Positions 16,011-25,868 are shown, numbered from the stretch's first letter. The stretch: 64,000 nucleotides of DNA from Sphingobium yanoikuyae (GCF_013001025.1 NZ_CP053021.1:5091001-5155000); one strand, 5' to 3'. Numbers and translations are program-made. The notes: generated by a model from the letters alone, not told the origin.

Positions 16011-16967
16011 CTACCCCGCCTTCGCCAGCACCAGCGCGAACAGGCCGTCCGGGTCCATCCACTCGGCCATGGGTTCCCATCCGCCCGCGCGCAGCAGCAG
16101 CCGTTCGTCGCGCGCGCCATATTTATGGCTGCTCTCGGTATGAATGGTCTCGCCGGCCTTCATGTGGAAACATTGGCCCGCGACATGGAAATGCAGCGGT
16201 TCGGTCGCTTCCAGATGCATCTCGATCCGCGCCTTCTCGTCATTCCAGATGGCGCGATGGGCAAAGGCCTCGACCGGCAAGTCGCCCTCCAGTTCGCGGT
16301 TGATCCGCACCAGCAGGTTGCGGTTGAAGGCGGCGGTGACGCCGGCTTCATCGTCATAGGCGGCGATCAGCCGATCGCGCTCCTTGATCCGGTCCATGCC
16401 GATCAGCAGCATGGCCTCGTCACCCAACAACCTGCGCATCGCGCGCAGCAGGTCGACGGCGGTGTCGGGTTCGCTGTTGCCGATCGTCGAGCCGGGGAAG
16501 AAGCCGAGCCGCGGCAGCCCGTCGATCGCATCGGGCAGGGCCAATGTGCCCGTGAAGTCGCCGACCAGCGGCAGCACCGGCAGTCCGGGAAAGGCGCTCG
16601 CCAGTTCGGCGCTGCTGGTGCGCAGGAAATCGCCGCTGATGTCGATCGGCACATAGGCGGCGGGATTGATCGCGCGCAGCAGGTGCGGTGTCTTGCGCGC
16701 GCTGCCGGCGCCGAATTCCACCACCGCCCGACCGGCGCCGATGGCGGCGGCGAAATCATCGCCATGGCCGGCCAGCAGCGCGGTTTCGGTGCGGGTCGGA
16801 TAATATTCGGGCAGGTCGGTAATATCCTCGAACAATTCCGACCCGCGCCGGTCATAGAACCAGATGGGCGGGGTCGCCTTGGGCGATCGGGCAAGGCCGG
16901 CCAATATGTCGCGACGGAATGCCGGGTCGATGGTGCGGGCGGCGGGCATGTCGTGTGTCAGCAGCAT
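16011..16967 (-). CDS. egtD: L-histidine N-alpha-methyltransferase EgtD
   Basis: S-adenosylmethionine-dependent enzyme that trimethylates histidine to hercynine, the first step of ergothioneine synthesis. It has 318 residues. Family marks are the opening RRDILAGLARSPKATPPIWF with YDRRGSELFEDITDLPEYYP, the cofactor loop VEFGAGSARKT, the PIDIS acidic position, the FFPGSTIGN segment and the C-terminal HTESSHKY. It lies five bases downstream of egtB on the same strand, giving both ergothioneine enzymes in one transcript. An alternative Met at residue 7 exists. No egtA, egtC or egtE is seen nearby, as is normal outside actinobacteria. Confidence 0.94.
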   Translation of the reverse strand: MLLTHDMPAARTIDPAFRRDILAGLARSPKATPPIWFYDRRGSELFEDITDLPEYYPTRTETALLAGHGDDFAAAIGAGRAVVEFGAGSARKTPHLLRAINPAAYVPIDISGDFLRTSSAELASAFPGLPVLPLVGDFTGTLALPDAIDGLPRLGFFPGSTIGNSEPDTAVDLLRAMRRLLGDEAMLLIGMDRIKERDRLIAAYDDEAGVTAAFNRNLLVRINRELEGDLPVEAFAHRAIWNDEKARIEMHLEATEPLHFHVAGQCFHMKAGETIHTESSHKYGARDERLLLRAGGWEPMAEWMDPDGLFALVLAKAG

Positions 16968-16972
16968 GGGGC

Positions 16973-18241
16973 TTACAGATCCTTGGCCAGCCGCAGTCCC
17001 GTGAACTGCCAGCGTTGATGGGGGTGGAAGAAATTGCGGTAACTGGCGCGGACATGGCCGCGCGGGGTGGCGCAGCTGCCGCCCTTCAGCACGAACTGCC
17101 CGGACATGAACTTGCCATTATATTCGCCGACTGCGCCGGGGGCGGTGCGAAAGCCGGGATAGGGGCGATAGGCGCTGCCGGTCCATTCCCATACATCGCC
17201 GAACATCTGGGTCAGGCTGGTGCCGTCTTCGGCGGCGCGGGGGCGGGGGCAGGCGGCGCCGTCCAGTTGTTCGCCACTGGTCGGCGCGATGTTGAGCGCC
17301 GCGCTTTCCCATTCCGCCTCGGTCGGCAGGCGCGCGCCCGCCCAACTGGCATAGGCGTCGGCCTCATACAGGCTGATATGGCAGGCCGGGGCGGCCGGAT
17401 TGACCGGCTGGCGTCCGTCCAGGCCGAAACGGGTCCAGCCCTTCTCGCCGCGCTGCCAGTAGAGCGGCGCCTCTATCCCTTCCGCCTGGACCCAGGCCCA
17501 GCCATCCGAAAGCCACAGCGCCGGGTCACGATAGCCGCCATCCTCGATGAAGCTGATCCATTCGCCATTGGTGATAGGGCGGTGGGCCAAAGCATGGGGG
17601 CGCAGGAAGACCTTGTGGCGCGGCCCCTCGCAATCGAAGGCGAAACCGGCCTTGCCGTCGTCGCCGATCTCGACCAGCCCCTCGCGCCCCTCGATCCAGT
17701 GCAGCGGTCCGGGCACCGGCGCGGGCATCGCCCTGGGTGCATCGAACAGGGCAGGGGCGATGGGATTGAGCGAAAAAAGATGCTGCAAGTCGGTCAGCAG
17801 CAATTCCTGATGCTGCTGCTCATGCTGCAGGCCCAGCGTCACCAGCGTGCAGGCGGCCTCCGGCAGATGCGGCATGGCGGCCAGCAGCGCGGCATCGACA
17901 TGGGCGCGATAGGCGCGCACCTCGTTCAGGCTCGGCCGGGTCAGCATGCCCCGCATCGGCCGGGCATGGCGGGGGCCTTCCGCCTCATAATAGCTGTTGA
18001 ACAGATAGGCGAAGCGGTCGTCGAACGGGCGATAGCCCTCGACATGATCGCGCAGGACGAAGGTTTCGAAGAACCAGCTGACATGGGCCAGATGCCATTT
18101 GGCGGGCGATGCGTCGGGCATCGACTGCACCGTGGCATCCGCGTCGGACAGGGGCGTCGCCAGCGCCTGCGTCAGGGCGCGGACGGCGCGATAGCGTTCC
18201 GCCAGCGCGTCCTGTCCGGGCTGGATCCAGATTTTGGCCAT
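16973..18241 (-). CDS. egtB: Ergothioneine sulfoxide synthase EgtB
   Basis: Non-haem iron enzyme joining hercynine to a thiol donor (cysteine or gamma-glutamylcysteine) to form the sulfoxide precursor of ergothioneine. The 422-residue protein has an N-terminal DinB-like four-helix domain with iron ligands from WHLAHVSWFFE and the HxxxH of LQHEQQHQELL. A C-terminal formylglycine-generating-enzyme-like domain follows: RPITNGEWISFI, LPTEAEWESAA, FGDVWEWTGSAY, GGSCATPRGHVRASYRNF. The first gene of an egtB-egtD pair. Which thiol is used cannot be decided from sequence. Confidence 0.94.
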   Translation of the reverse strand: MAKIWIQPGQDALAERYRAVRALTQALATPLSDADATVQSMPDASPAKWHLAHVSWFFETFVLRDHVEGYRPFDDRFAYLFNSYYEAEGPRHARPMRGMLTRPSLNEVRAYRAHVDAALLAAMPHLPEAACTLVTLGLQHEQQHQELLLTDLQHLFSLNPIAPALFDAPRAMPAPVPGPLHWIEGREGLVEIGDDGKAGFAFDCEGPRHKVFLRPHALAHRPITNGEWISFIEDGGYRDPALWLSDGWAWVQAEGIEAPLYWQRGEKGWTRFGLDGRQPVNPAAPACHISLYEADAYASWAGARLPTEAEWESAALNIAPTSGEQLDGAACPRPRAAEDGTSLTQMFGDVWEWTGSAYRPYPGFRTAPGAVGEYNGKFMSGQFVLKGGSCATPRGHVRASYRNFFHPHQRWQFTGLRLAKDL

Positions 18242-18334
18242 GCACGCCCCTTTCGATACGGTTGCACCGCTCTCGCAAGGGGTAAGCGCATGACCGGGCA
18301 GGTCGGTTCCTTGCCGGCCCGCCGTGGTTCAGAA

Positions 18335-19189
18335 TCAGGCGGCAGTGCGCTCCGGCCGGGCACGGCGCAGCTGGTTGCGACCATTGGCCTTGGCTTCGTA
18401 CAGCGCCTGGTCGGCAAGGCGCAGAACCTCGTCCATCTCCTCGCCCTTCCAGCGACAGATGCCGGCGGAAAAGGTGATCGGCAGGCCATCGACATCACCC
18501 AGCGGATGCTCGCGAATCTGTTCGGCCAGGCGGGCCAGCGACCAGCTCGCCTCATCCTCGATACAATTCTGGAAGAAGACGGCAAATTCCTCGCCGCCCC
18601 AGCGCGCGACCATGTCGATGCGCCGGATCTGGGCCGACAGGCGGGTGGCGAAATCGCGCAGCACCCGGTCGCCCTCGTCATGGCCCAGCCGGTCATTGAC
18701 CTGCTTGAAATGATCGATGTCGATGATCGCGATACAGCCCTGGCGCTTCTCGACCGGCAGCTCTTCGATCTGGGCCAGCAGGCCGCGCCGGTTGGCGATG
18801 CCGGTCAGCGGATCCTCATGCGCCGCCACCTGCAGTTCGTCCATCTGCGCGCGGGTCGATGTCGCGGCGCGGTGGACGCCGGCATAGAGGGTGCGGATCA
18901 CGTCGCCGACTTCGGGCAGGACCGGCGCCTCTTCACTGTCGGGGCGCAGCGTATCGGCCAGCGCATGGATCGGGCTCAGCAGCGCGCCGATCCCCATCAG
19001 CGCCATGATCGTGCCGACCAGCGTGGCGCCAAGCAGCAGCAGGAACTCGGCCAGTGCGATCCGGCCGGTGGCCATGCCCCAGCTGATATAGCCGATCAGC
19101 GGCAGATGGGTCGCGACGAAGCAGAGTGCGAACAGGCGCAGGCGCAGGCTGCGCGGAAAGATGAAGGATGTTGCCAGATAGAATTGCAT
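18335..19189 (-). CDS. Membrane-anchored diguanylate cyclase (GGDEF)
   Basis: A 284-residue protein that would make cyclic di-GMP. Two transmembrane helices (about residues 18-40 and 45-70) are followed by a HAMP-like linker and a GGDEF domain with DPLTGIANRRGLL, IDHFKQVNDRLGHDEGD, and the active-site motif GGEEF. An inhibitory I-site RxxD (RRID) lies exactly five residues before GGEEF, so product feedback is likely. The second half has FSAGICRW and ADQALYEAKANGRNQ, as in active enzymes. Monocistronic, 93 bases upstream of egtB. Confidence 0.93.
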   Translation of the reverse strand: MQFYLATSFIFPRSLRLRLFALCFVATHLPLIGYISWGMATGRIALAEFLLLLGATLVGTIMALMGIGALLSPIHALADTLRPDSEEAPVLPEVGDVIRTLYAGVHRAATSTRAQMDELQVAAHEDPLTGIANRRGLLAQIEELPVEKRQGCIAIIDIDHFKQVNDRLGHDEGDRVLRDFATRLSAQIRRIDMVARWGGEEFAVFFQNCIEDEASWSLARLAEQIREHPLGDVDGLPITFSAGICRWKGEEMDEVLRLADQALYEAKANGRNQLRRARPERTAA

Positions 19190-19315
19190 CTTGGCCCTCT
19201 CACTAATTGCGAATAACCCGCAAATTTGGAGAATTGGCTAAACGCGCTCTGAATGAATAGGGTTAATGTTGCGCTGCAAGGCAAAGCGTGTCCGATGGTA
19301 GTCAGGCCGTTGAAA

Positions 19316-19891
19316 TCAGACCTGTCTTGACGCGCCCGGCACCCATTTAACGTCCCGTGCACCATTGTCGTTCAGCCGGCGGGCAAGCACGAACAGCAGA
19401 TCGGACAGGCGGTTGAGATAGGCCAGCGCCTGCGGATTGAGTGCGACATCGACGGCGGCGGCCGTCGCGCTGCGCTCGGCCCGGCGGGTGGTCGCACGGG
19501 CGAGGTGGACCGCGGCGGCGGCCGGACTGCCGCCCGGCAGGATGAAGCTGTCGAGCGGGGCCAGATCGGCGTTCATGTCGTCGATCTGCTGCTCCAGTCG
19601 CGCGACCTGCCCGGCAATGATGCGCAGCGCCCAGGGCTCGTCCGCGCCATCCGGGATCGGCGTAGCGAGGTCCGCGCCCAGATCGAACAAATCGTTCTGG
19701 ATGGTGGTCAGCCAGGCCGCTTCTGGCCTGTCGCCGATCGCCAGGATGGCCAGCCCGATCGCGCTGTTCGCCTCGTCCACGTCGCCCACCGCCTGCATGC
19801 GCGGCGCATGCTTGGGCAGGCGCGACCCATCGACCAGACCGGTGGTGCCCGCGTCCCCGGTGCGGGTGTAGATCTTGTTGAGCTTGACCAT
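19316..19891 (-). CDS. pduO: PduO-type ATP:cob(I)alamin adenosyltransferase
   Basis: Enzyme that transfers adenosyl from ATP to cob(I)alamin to make coenzyme B12. The 191-residue protein has the PduO-type ATP-binding opening KIYTRTGDAGTTGL, the VGDVDEANSAIGLA helix, LPGGSPAAAAVHLARATTRRAER and the C-terminal YLNRLSDLLFVLARRLND, all of which are in family order. It is six bases downstream of a small membrane protein gene on the same strand, so the two are probably co-transcribed. Confidence 0.93.
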   Translation of the reverse strand: MVKLNKIYTRTGDAGTTGLVDGSRLPKHAPRMQAVGDVDEANSAIGLAILAIGDRPEAAWLTTIQNDLFDLGADLATPIPDGADEPWALRIIAGQVARLEQQIDDMNADLAPLDSFILPGGSPAAAAVHLARATTRRAERSATAAAVDVALNPQALAYLNRLSDLLFVLARRLNDNGARDVKWVPGASRQV

Positions 19892-19897
19892 CAGCCC

Positions 19898-20131
19898 TCA
19901 GCCATTGCCCTTCATCATCAGCAACAGGGCGATGATGATGACGGCGCCGGCCTGGAACAGGATGCGGTTCATCATCATCCGGTTCTGCTTCAGGCTGGAC
20001 GGGCGCGGCGCCCCCTCCGGCAGGTTCAGTTCCTCCTTCGTCGCCTGGAGGAAGGCGATGATGCCGCGGACAAGCGCGAACAGGGTCGCGGCCATGGCAA
20101 GGATCAGGGCGATGACGAGCACGGTGGTCAT
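19898..20131 (-). CDS. Small twin-transmembrane protein (HIG1-like)
   Basis: A 77-residue protein with two membrane helices (VLVIALILAMAATLFALVRGI and FQAGAVIIIALLLMM) joined by a polar loop ending SSLKQNRMMMNRIL. The (Q/K)NRMM(R/M)xR motif before the second helix is typical of HIG1-type or twin-transmembrane proteins of alphaproteobacteria, which in mitochondria support cytochrome oxidase assembly; that role here is inference. Lies between gluQRS and the adenosyltransferase gene with short gaps (9 and 6 bases), suggesting one operon. Confidence 0.82.
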   Translation of the reverse strand: MTTVLVIALILAMAATLFALVRGIIAFLQATKEELNLPEGAPRPSSLKQNRMMMNRILFQAGAVIIIALLLMMKGNG

Positions 20132-20140
20132 GGGGGGATG

Positions 20141-21046
20141 CTAGGCCGCTCCGGCGGTGATGCCAACCGGAAAGCGCCCGGCGCGCAGATCATCGGCCAG
20201 GCGCTGCGGGTCCATGCCGGCGCCGCGCAGTTCGGCGAGCGCAATCGCCCCGTCCCGCTTCGCCAGTCGCTTGCCATCGGCGCCCAGTAGCAGCGGGTGG
20301 TGGATATAGGCGGGACTTGGCAGGTCGAGCAGCGCCTGCAGCAGGCGATGGATATCGGTCGCGGCGCGCAGGTCATTGCCGCGCAGCACATGGGTGACGC
20401 CCATGGCGGCATCGTCCAGCGTGCAGGACAGATGATAGCTGGCCGGTGCATCCTTGCGCGCCAGCACGACGTCGCCCGCCGCCGCCGGATCGGCGGCAAT
20501 CTCGCACGGCGCGGCGTGGGGATCGGGCGGATAGGGCAGGGCGGCCCAGTGGAGCGTCCCCGCCCGTGCGACCGCCGCCTGCATGTCGATCCGCCAGGCA
20601 TGGGGCATGCCCGCCGCGATGCGTTGCGCGCGCTCCGCGTTCGGCAGGGCGCGACAGGTGCCGGGATAGACCGGGCCTTCCGGGCCATGCGGCGCGGTCA
20701 GGCTCGCCTGGATATCGGCGCGCGTGCAGAAGCAGGGGTAGAGCAGGTCCATCGCGCGCAGTCGGTCGAGCGCCGCGTCATAGTCGGCCAGGCGCTGCGA
20801 CTGGAAGATGATCGGACCATCCCATGCCACGCCCAGCCAGCGCAGATCCTCGACAATCCCGTCGACATGTTCGGGCCGGCTGCGGGTGCCGTCGATATCC
20901 TCGATCCGCAGGCGAAAGGTGCCACCCGCAGCCCGTGCCAGGTCCATCGCCATCAGCGCCGACCAGCCATGGCCGACATGCAATCGACCGGTGGGGCTCG
21001 GCGCGAAACGACTCACAAGATGCTGTGGTGCGGTGGATTGAGTCAT
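20141..21046 (-). CDS. gluQRS: Glutamyl-Q tRNA(Asp) synthetase
   Basis: Truncated paralogue of glutamyl-tRNA synthetase that attaches glutamate to the queuosine base of tRNA(Asp). The 301 residues contain the class I signature FAPSPTGRLHVGHGWSAL, the RIEDIDGTRSRPEH segment, a zinc site built from CFC and YPGTC (residues around 107-130), GNDLRAATDIHRLL, and the second class I motif KRLAKRDGA. The anticodon-binding domain is absent, as expected. It heads the gluQRS, twin-membrane, pduO transcript and is divergent from the HNH nuclease gene. Confidence 0.95.
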   Translation of the reverse strand: MTQSTAPQHLVSRFAPSPTGRLHVGHGWSALMAMDLARAAGGTFRLRIEDIDGTRSRPEHVDGIVEDLRWLGVAWDGPIIFQSQRLADYDAALDRLRAMDLLYPCFCTRADIQASLTAPHGPEGPVYPGTCRALPNAERAQRIAAGMPHAWRIDMQAAVARAGTLHWAALPYPPDPHAAPCEIAADPAAAGDVVLARKDAPASYHLSCTLDDAAMGVTHVLRGNDLRAATDIHRLLQALLDLPSPAYIHHPLLLGADGKRLAKRDGAIALAELRGAGMDPQRLADDLRAGRFPVGITAGAA

Positions 21047-21139
21047 ACAGGCTCTTGACGGCGGATATTCGTTAATGCTGTCATGCTCTTGTCACGTTGT
21101 TGGTCGATCAGCGGCGTCGGCAAGGGGGTAGAGGCGACT

Positions 21140-21706
21140 ATGTACCATCCCGACCTGATACGGCATCCGGAAAACTGCCCGGCGCTGGTTTTGAATGCGG
21201 ACTATACACCGCTCAGCTATTATCCCCTGAGCCTGTGGCCCTGGCAGACTGCCATCAAGGCGATTTTTCTGGAGCGGGTGGACATCGTCTCTTCCTATGA
21301 GCGGGAAGTCCACAGCCCCAGCCTGCAGATGCGCATCCCCTCGGTCATCGCGCTCAAGCAATATGTGCGGCCCTCGGAGCATCCGGCCTTCACCCGGTTC
21401 AACCTGTTCCTGCGCGATCGTTTCAGCTGCCAATATTGCGGCACGACGCAGGATCTGACCTTCGACCATGTCGTGCCGCGCCGCGCGGGTGGCCGCACCA
21501 CCTGGGAAAATGTCGCGACCGCCTGTTCGCCCTGCAATCTCAAGAAGGGCGGGCGCACCCCGCGCGAAGCGGGTATGCAACTGCATGTCCAGCCGATCCG
21601 GCCGACCAGCTGGCAGCTGCAGGAACATGGTCGCGCCTTTCCGCCCGGCTATCTCCACGAAAGCTGGCACGACTGGCTCTATTGGGATGTCGAACTGCTG
21701 GCCTGA
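21140..21706 (+). CDS. HNH endonuclease family protein
   Basis: A 188-residue HNH nuclease. The N-terminal part (LVLNADYTPLSYYPLSLWPW) is shared by the housekeeping HNH group widely conserved in bacteria. The HNH/zinc module lies at about residues 100-145: CQYCGTTQDLTFDHVVPRR followed by GGRTTWENVATACSPCN, with paired Cys-x2-Cys sites and the central DH and N residues. The start at 21140 is chosen because a GAGG site is six bases upstream; an in-frame ATG at 21083 would add a nonconserved extension. Cellular role is unknown. Confidence 0.9.
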   Translation: MYHPDLIRHPENCPALVLNADYTPLSYYPLSLWPWQTAIKAIFLERVDIVSSYEREVHSPSLQMRIPSVIALKQYVRPSEHPAFTRFNLFLRDRFSCQYCGTTQDLTFDHVVPRRAGGRTTWENVATACSPCNLKKGGRTPREAGMQLHVQPIRPTSWQLQEHGRAFPPGYLHESWHDWLYWDVELLA

Positions 21707-21717
21707 CGCGCGGCGCG

Positions 21718-22455
21718 TCAGCCCATCGCGGGCAGCCAGTCCAGGTCCATATGCTTGTGCCGATTGGTATAATGGCCGATCTCTTCCAGCCGGGCCATGT
21801 CGACCAGCGTGATCCGGCCATTGGCGCGGCTGATCAGCTTTTCCTGCTCCATCTGCCGGATCATCCGGTTCACATGGACGGATGTCAGGCCGATCGCGTC
21901 GCCAATCTCCTCCTGCGTCAGCTTCAGGTCGAAACTGTCGGTGATGCTGTCGTCGGTCACGCGCAGCCGGTCGAACATGTCGAGCAGGAAGGAGGCGACC
22001 CGCGCCCTGGCGGATGTGCGGCCCAGCGAGGCAAGCCGATCGGTCATCGCCACCCGTTCCGCATTGGACAGCAGGAACAGCAGGGCGGCGACGCGGGGAT
22101 ATTCCTCCAGCAACCGGCGCAGCGCATGCTTGTCGAACGGGCAGACGATAGCGTCCGACAGGGCGACCAGGGATTCCGGGGCCTTGCTGTAGATGGTGCT
22201 GGCCGAACCGATGAAATCGCCGGGGAAGTAGACGCGCAATATCTGGCGGCTGCCATCGGGCAGGATGACATAGCTCATGACCCGACCTTCGCGCAGCACG
22301 AACAACTCAGTGATCGTCTCGTTGACGCGCTGGATCATGGCCCCGCGCTTGATCTTGCGGGGATTTTCTTCCAGCCGAGCCAATGCTGCTTTTTCTGCGT
22401 CGGACAGGGGAACCGTCTTGGCCAGTCTTTCCGCGAAACAGCTCGTCGCCACCAA
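21718..22455 (-). CDS. Crp/Fnr-family transcriptional regulator
   Basis: A 245-residue regulator with an N-terminal cyclic-nucleotide-like beta-roll (ITELFVLREGRVMSYVILPDG, YFPGDFIGSASTIY) and a C-terminal winged helix (LTQEEIGDAIGLTSVHVNRMIRQMEQEKL). Only one cysteine is present near the N-terminus, so it is not an FNR-type iron-sulphur oxygen sensor, and residues that bind cAMP in Crp are not evident. Ligand and targets are unknown. It is divergent from murA across a 208-bp region and converges with the HNH gene. Confidence 0.92.
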   Translation of the reverse strand: MVATSCFAERLAKTVPLSDAEKAALARLEENPRKIKRGAMIQRVNETITELFVLREGRVMSYVILPDGSRQILRVYFPGDFIGSASTIYSKAPESLVALSDAIVCPFDKHALRRLLEEYPRVAALLFLLSNAERVAMTDRLASLGRTSARARVASFLLDMFDRLRVTDDSITDSFDLKLTQEEIGDAIGLTSVHVNRMIRQMEQEKLISRANGRITLVDMARLEEIGHYTNRHKHMDLDWLPAMG

Positions 22456-22663
22456 TACACCTTCTTCTTGAAATTGTTGTTACGATGGCAGAACGCCCCA
22501 ACCTCCTTTTGGCTGCATTTCGGCAAGGCGCACTAAACTCGATCAAGGTTGTGGCGATCCGCGAAAATAGTCTTCCGCTACGCCCGGCTCCGCCCGTTTT
22601 TCACGCCGAACGACCGCGCGCGCGCCTTGCACGGCGCGCAATAGACGCTATGAAACCTAGCCA

Positions 22664-23947
22664 ATGGACCGCATTCACATTCGCGGCGGCAAGCAACTCA
22701 GTGGCCGCCTTCCCATCTCCGGCGCTAAGAACGCTGCCCTGACGCTGCTGCCGTGCGCGTTGCTGACCGACGAGCCCGTCGCGCTGCGCAATCTGCCGCG
22801 CCTGGCCGACGTCGACAGCTTCGGCCATCTGCTCAACCAGCTTGGCGTGTCGACCATGATCGAGGGCGCCCGTCCGGAGGATTTCGGCCGCGTCATGACG
22901 ATGCGCGCCGGTCGCGTGACTTGGACCGAGGCGCCCTATGACATCGTGCGCAAGATGCGCGCGTCGATCCTGGTGCTCGGCCCGCTGCTCGCCCGCGCCG
23001 GCGAGGCACGGGTGTCGCTGCCCGGCGGCTGCGCGATCGGCAACCGGCCGATCGACCTGCACCTCAAGGCACTCGAAGCCTTTGGCGCGATCATCGAGAT
23101 CGCGGCCGGCTATGTCCGCGCCAGCCTGCCCGATGGCGGCCTGCCCGGCGGCATCTATACCTTCCCGGTGGTGTCGGTCGGTGCGACCGAAAATGCGCTG
23201 ATGGCGGCCTCGCTTGCCAAGGGCACCTGCATCCTGGAAAATGCCGCGCGCGAGCCGGAGATTGTTGATCTCTGCAAGCTGCTGATCGCGATGGGCGCCG
23301 ATATCGAGGGCGTGGGCACCGACAAGCTGGTGATCCATGGCCGCGATCGTCTCCACGGCGCGACCTACAGTGTCATGCCCGACCGTATCGAGGCGGGCAG
23401 CTATGCCTGTGCTGCGGCGATCACCGGCGGTTCGCTCGACCTGATCGGCGCCAATGCCGACGACATGCACGCCATCCTGGCCGCGCTGCGCGACGCGGGC
23501 GTGCAGGTCGACGAGCATCGCGACGGCATCCGCGTTTCGTCCGACGGCAAGCTCAAGCCGCTGACCCTGTCGACCGCGCCTTTCCCGGCCTTCCCGACCG
23601 ACATGCAGGCGCAGTTCATGGCGATGCTGACCAAGGCGGAGGGCGCATCGGTCCTGACCGAGACGATCTTTGAAAATCGCTACATGCATGTGCCTGAACT
23701 GGCGCGCATGGGTGCCGACATCAGCGTCAACGGCCGCACTGCGGTCGTACGCGGCGTCGACAAGCTGGTCGGTGCGCCGGTGATGGCGACCGATCTGCGC
23801 GCCTCGATGAGCCTGATCCTGGCCGGCCTTGCCGCCGAAGGCGAGACCATCGTCAGCCGCGTCTATCATCTCGATCGCGGTTATGAGCGGCTGGAGGAAA
23901 AGCTCTCGGCCGTCGGCGCCGACATCGAGCGGGTCAGCGATGGCTGA
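22664..23947 (+). CDS. murA: UDP-N-acetylglucosamine 1-carboxyvinyltransferase MurA
   Basis: First committed enzyme of peptidoglycan synthesis, adding enolpyruvate to UDP-GlcNAc in the cytosol. The 427 residues include SGAKNAAL (Lys22), the flexible loop [11 protein letters not shown] with the reactive Cys, [12 protein letters not shown], and the late motifs [12 protein letters not shown] and [17 protein letters not shown]. All active-site residues expected from the family are visible. The final eight bases (ATGGCTGA) contain the start codon of the next gene, so the downstream sensor kinase is translationally coupled to murA. Confidence 0.97.
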   Translation: MDRIHIRGGKQLSGRLPISGAKNAALTLLPCALLTDEPVALRNLPRLADVDSFGHLLNQLGVSTMIEGARPEDFGRVMTMRAGRVTWTEAPYDIVRKMRASILVLGPLLARAGEARVSLPGGCAIGNRPIDLHLKALEAFGAIIEIAAGYVRASLPDGGLPGGIYTFPVVSVGATENALMAASLAKGTCILENAAREPEIVDLCKLLIAMGADIEGVGTDKLVIHGRDRLHGATYSVMPDRIEAGSYACAAAITGGSLDLIGANADDMHAILAALRDAGVQVDEHRDGIRVSSDGKLKPLTLSTAPFPAFPTDMQAQFMAMLTKAEGASVLTETIFENRYMHVPELARMGADISVNGRTAVVRGVDKLVGAPVMATDLRASMSLILAGLAAEGETIVSRVYHLDRGYERLEEKLSAVGADIERVSDG

Positions 23948-25457
23948 CGGACGCGGCCTGGCAACGGATCGGGCGGCGCTGCTGGCGCTTTATGATCTCG
24001 ACGCCGGCGGTTTCCGTACCCTTGACGATATCACCAGCTTCGCCGCGCAACTATGCGGGGCGCCGATCGCGCTCGTCAGCATTGTCGAGGATGTAAGGCA
24101 GCGCTTTCTGGCGCGGGTCGGGCTGGATGCGGAGGAGACGCCGCGTGACGTCTCCTTCTGCGCCCTTGCCATGCTGGGCGACAATATCTTCGTCGTGCCC
24201 GACGCGACCCAGGATGCGCGCTTCATCGACAATGCGCTGGTCACCGGTGCGCCGCATATCCGTTTCTATGCCGGGGCGCCGCTGGTCGGCGGCGATGGCG
24301 AGCCGCTGGGTGCGCTCTGCGTCATCGATACGGTGCCGCGCGATGACCTGACCCCGCTGCAGCGCCAGGGGCTGTCGCTGCTGGCGCGGCAGGTGATGGT
24401 GGAACTGGAAGGACGCCGCCGCGATCGCGACGTGATCGCCCAGCAGCGGCTCGACGCGGCAGCGGTGGCGGACAGCGATCGCATGTTCCGTACCCTGGCC
24501 GACACCATGCCGCAAATGGTCTGGTCGACCCTGCCCGACGGCTATCATGATTATTATAATGCGCGCTGGTATGAATATACCGGCGTGCAGGCCGGATCGA
24601 CCGATGGCGATGCCTGGAACGGCATGTTCCATGTCGATGACCAGCCCAAGGCCTGGGAGAAATGGCGCCATTCGCTGGCGAGCGGCGATCCCTATGAAAT
24701 CGAATATCGGCTGCGGCACCGCGACGGCCTCTATCGCTGGACGCTGGGGCGCGCCCTGCCAATCCGTGACGCGCAGGGGCAGATCATCCGCTGGATCGGC
24801 ACCTGCACCGAGATTCACGAACAGAAGCTGATGCTCGAAGAGCGCGAGATGATCGCGCATGAGTTGTCGCATCGGATCAAGAATATCTTTTCCGTCATTG
24901 CCGGCCTCATTGGCCTGTCAGCGCGCGAGCGTCCGGGCATGCAGGAAGGGGCGGACGACCTGCGCGACCGTATCTTGGCGCTGGGGCGGGCGCATGACTT
25001 CGTCCGCACCCATGGCGGCGGCGTCAGCATGGCGGAGGAGCAGGCGTCGCTTCATGGCGTGCTGGAGGAGATTTTTGCGCCCTATGGTGGCCGGGAACGA
25101 CTGCAATTGTCGGGCGACAATCCGCCGATCGATGATCGCTCGGCGACGCCGCTGGCGCTGCTGTTTCATGAACTGGCGACCAATGCCGCCAAATATGGCG
25201 CGCTATCGACGCCTAATGGCTTTATCGCGCTGCATGTGGTGACGCAGGATGAGGATATCCGGCTCGACTGGCGCGAAGAGGGCGGACCGAGTGTGGCGCC
25301 GATCGCCAGCGAAGGCTTTGGCAGTCGCCTGATCGCGCTTAGCGTCGAGCGTCAGCTGGGTGGTCAACTCGAACGGCAATGGTGCCCCGAAGGGCTTCGG
25401 CTCAGCCTGCGGATACCGCGACGCTCGATGCACCGCGCTGCGGCGGGAAGGGCGTAA
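23940..25457 (+). CDS. GAF-PAS sensor kinase of the HWE family
   Basis: Cytosolic histidine kinase of 505 residues: a GAF domain (about 20-160, with [11 protein letters not shown] and [11 protein letters not shown]), a PAS domain with PAC tail (about 175-300, [17 protein letters not shown] motifs and [13 protein letters not shown]), and an HWE kinase domain. The phospho-acceptor His is residue 311 in [10 protein letters not shown], followed by [11 protein letters not shown] and the diagnostic W-x-E (DWREEGGP). HWE kinases commonly phosphorylate receivers of the general stress or light-response circuits. Start overlaps the murA stop; the last 56 bp overlap the convergent receiver gene. Confidence 0.92.
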   Translation: MADGRGLATDRAALLALYDLDAGGFRTLDDITSFAAQLCGAPIALVSIVEDVRQRFLARVGLDAEETPRDVSFCALAMLGDNIFVVPDATQDARFIDNALVTGAPHIRFYAGAPLVGGDGEPLGALCVIDTVPRDDLTPLQRQGLSLLARQVMVELEGRRRDRDVIAQQRLDAAAVADSDRMFRTLADTMPQMVWSTLPDGYHDYYNARWYEYTGVQAGSTDGDAWNGMFHVDDQPKAWEKWRHSLASGDPYEIEYRLRHRDGLYRWTLGRALPIRDAQGQIIRWIGTCTEIHEQKLMLEEREMIAHELSHRIKNIFSVIAGLIGLSARERPGMQEGADDLRDRILALGRAHDFVRTHGGGVSMAEEQASLHGVLEEIFAPYGGRERLQLSGDNPPIDDRSATPLALLFHELATNAAKYGALSTPNGFIALHVVTQDEDIRLDWREEGGPSVAPIASEGFGSRLIALSVERQLGGQLERQWCPEGLRLSLRIPRRSMHRAAAGRA

Positions 25458-25839
25458 AGCCGGCAATTTCCGCCGTGGCGAGGTCGGCTGCTTCGGTGGC
25501 CGCCAGGCGCACGGTCTGGGCAATGCTCTGCGCGCGGAAGGGCTTGGTGACGACGCCCAGCGCCGCAACGGACGCCGTGCCGATCTGCGCCGGATTGGCG
25601 GTCACATAGATGACCTTGATGCCGAAGCGGCTGGCCAATTCCATGCCGATGGCAGGACCAGTGGGGCCATCACGCAGATTGAGGTCGACCAGGGCGATGT
25701 CGCAGGATTCGGCGGCGGCCATCGCCGCCTCGCGGTCGGCCGCGATGCCGCCGACATCGAAGCCGGCATCCTGCACAATCTGTTCGATTTCCAACGCGAC
25801 GAAAATCTCGTCCTCGACGATCAGAATCTTCTTGCTCAT
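25402..25839 (-). CDS. Single-domain response regulator
   Basis: A 145-residue receiver without an output domain. Acidic pocket EDE near residue 10 (KILIVEDEIFVALEI), phospho-acceptor Asp in ALVDLNLRDG, switch Thr in VIYVTANPA and Lys in VTKPF are all present. A Pro/Ala-rich tail of about 25 residues follows, which overlaps the convergent kinase gene. It may be a phosphate sink or relay for the HWE kinase encoded tail-to-tail beside it; this pairing is inferred from position only. Confidence 0.92.
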   Translation of the reverse strand: MSKKILIVEDEIFVALEIEQIVQDAGFDVGGIAADREAAMAAAESCDIALVDLNLRDGPTGPAIGMELASRFGIKVIYVTANPAQIGTASVAALGVVTKPFRAQSIAQTVRLAATEAADLATAEIAGFTPFPPQRGASSVAVSAG

Positions 25840-25868
25840 CCCTGCGCCCGCTTATGCTGGTGTCGATA

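Noticed and set aside
16919..19216. 765-codon open frame antisense to egtB and the diguanylate cyclase
   Set aside because: It spans two real genes and their intergenic region, has no ribosome site and no domain.
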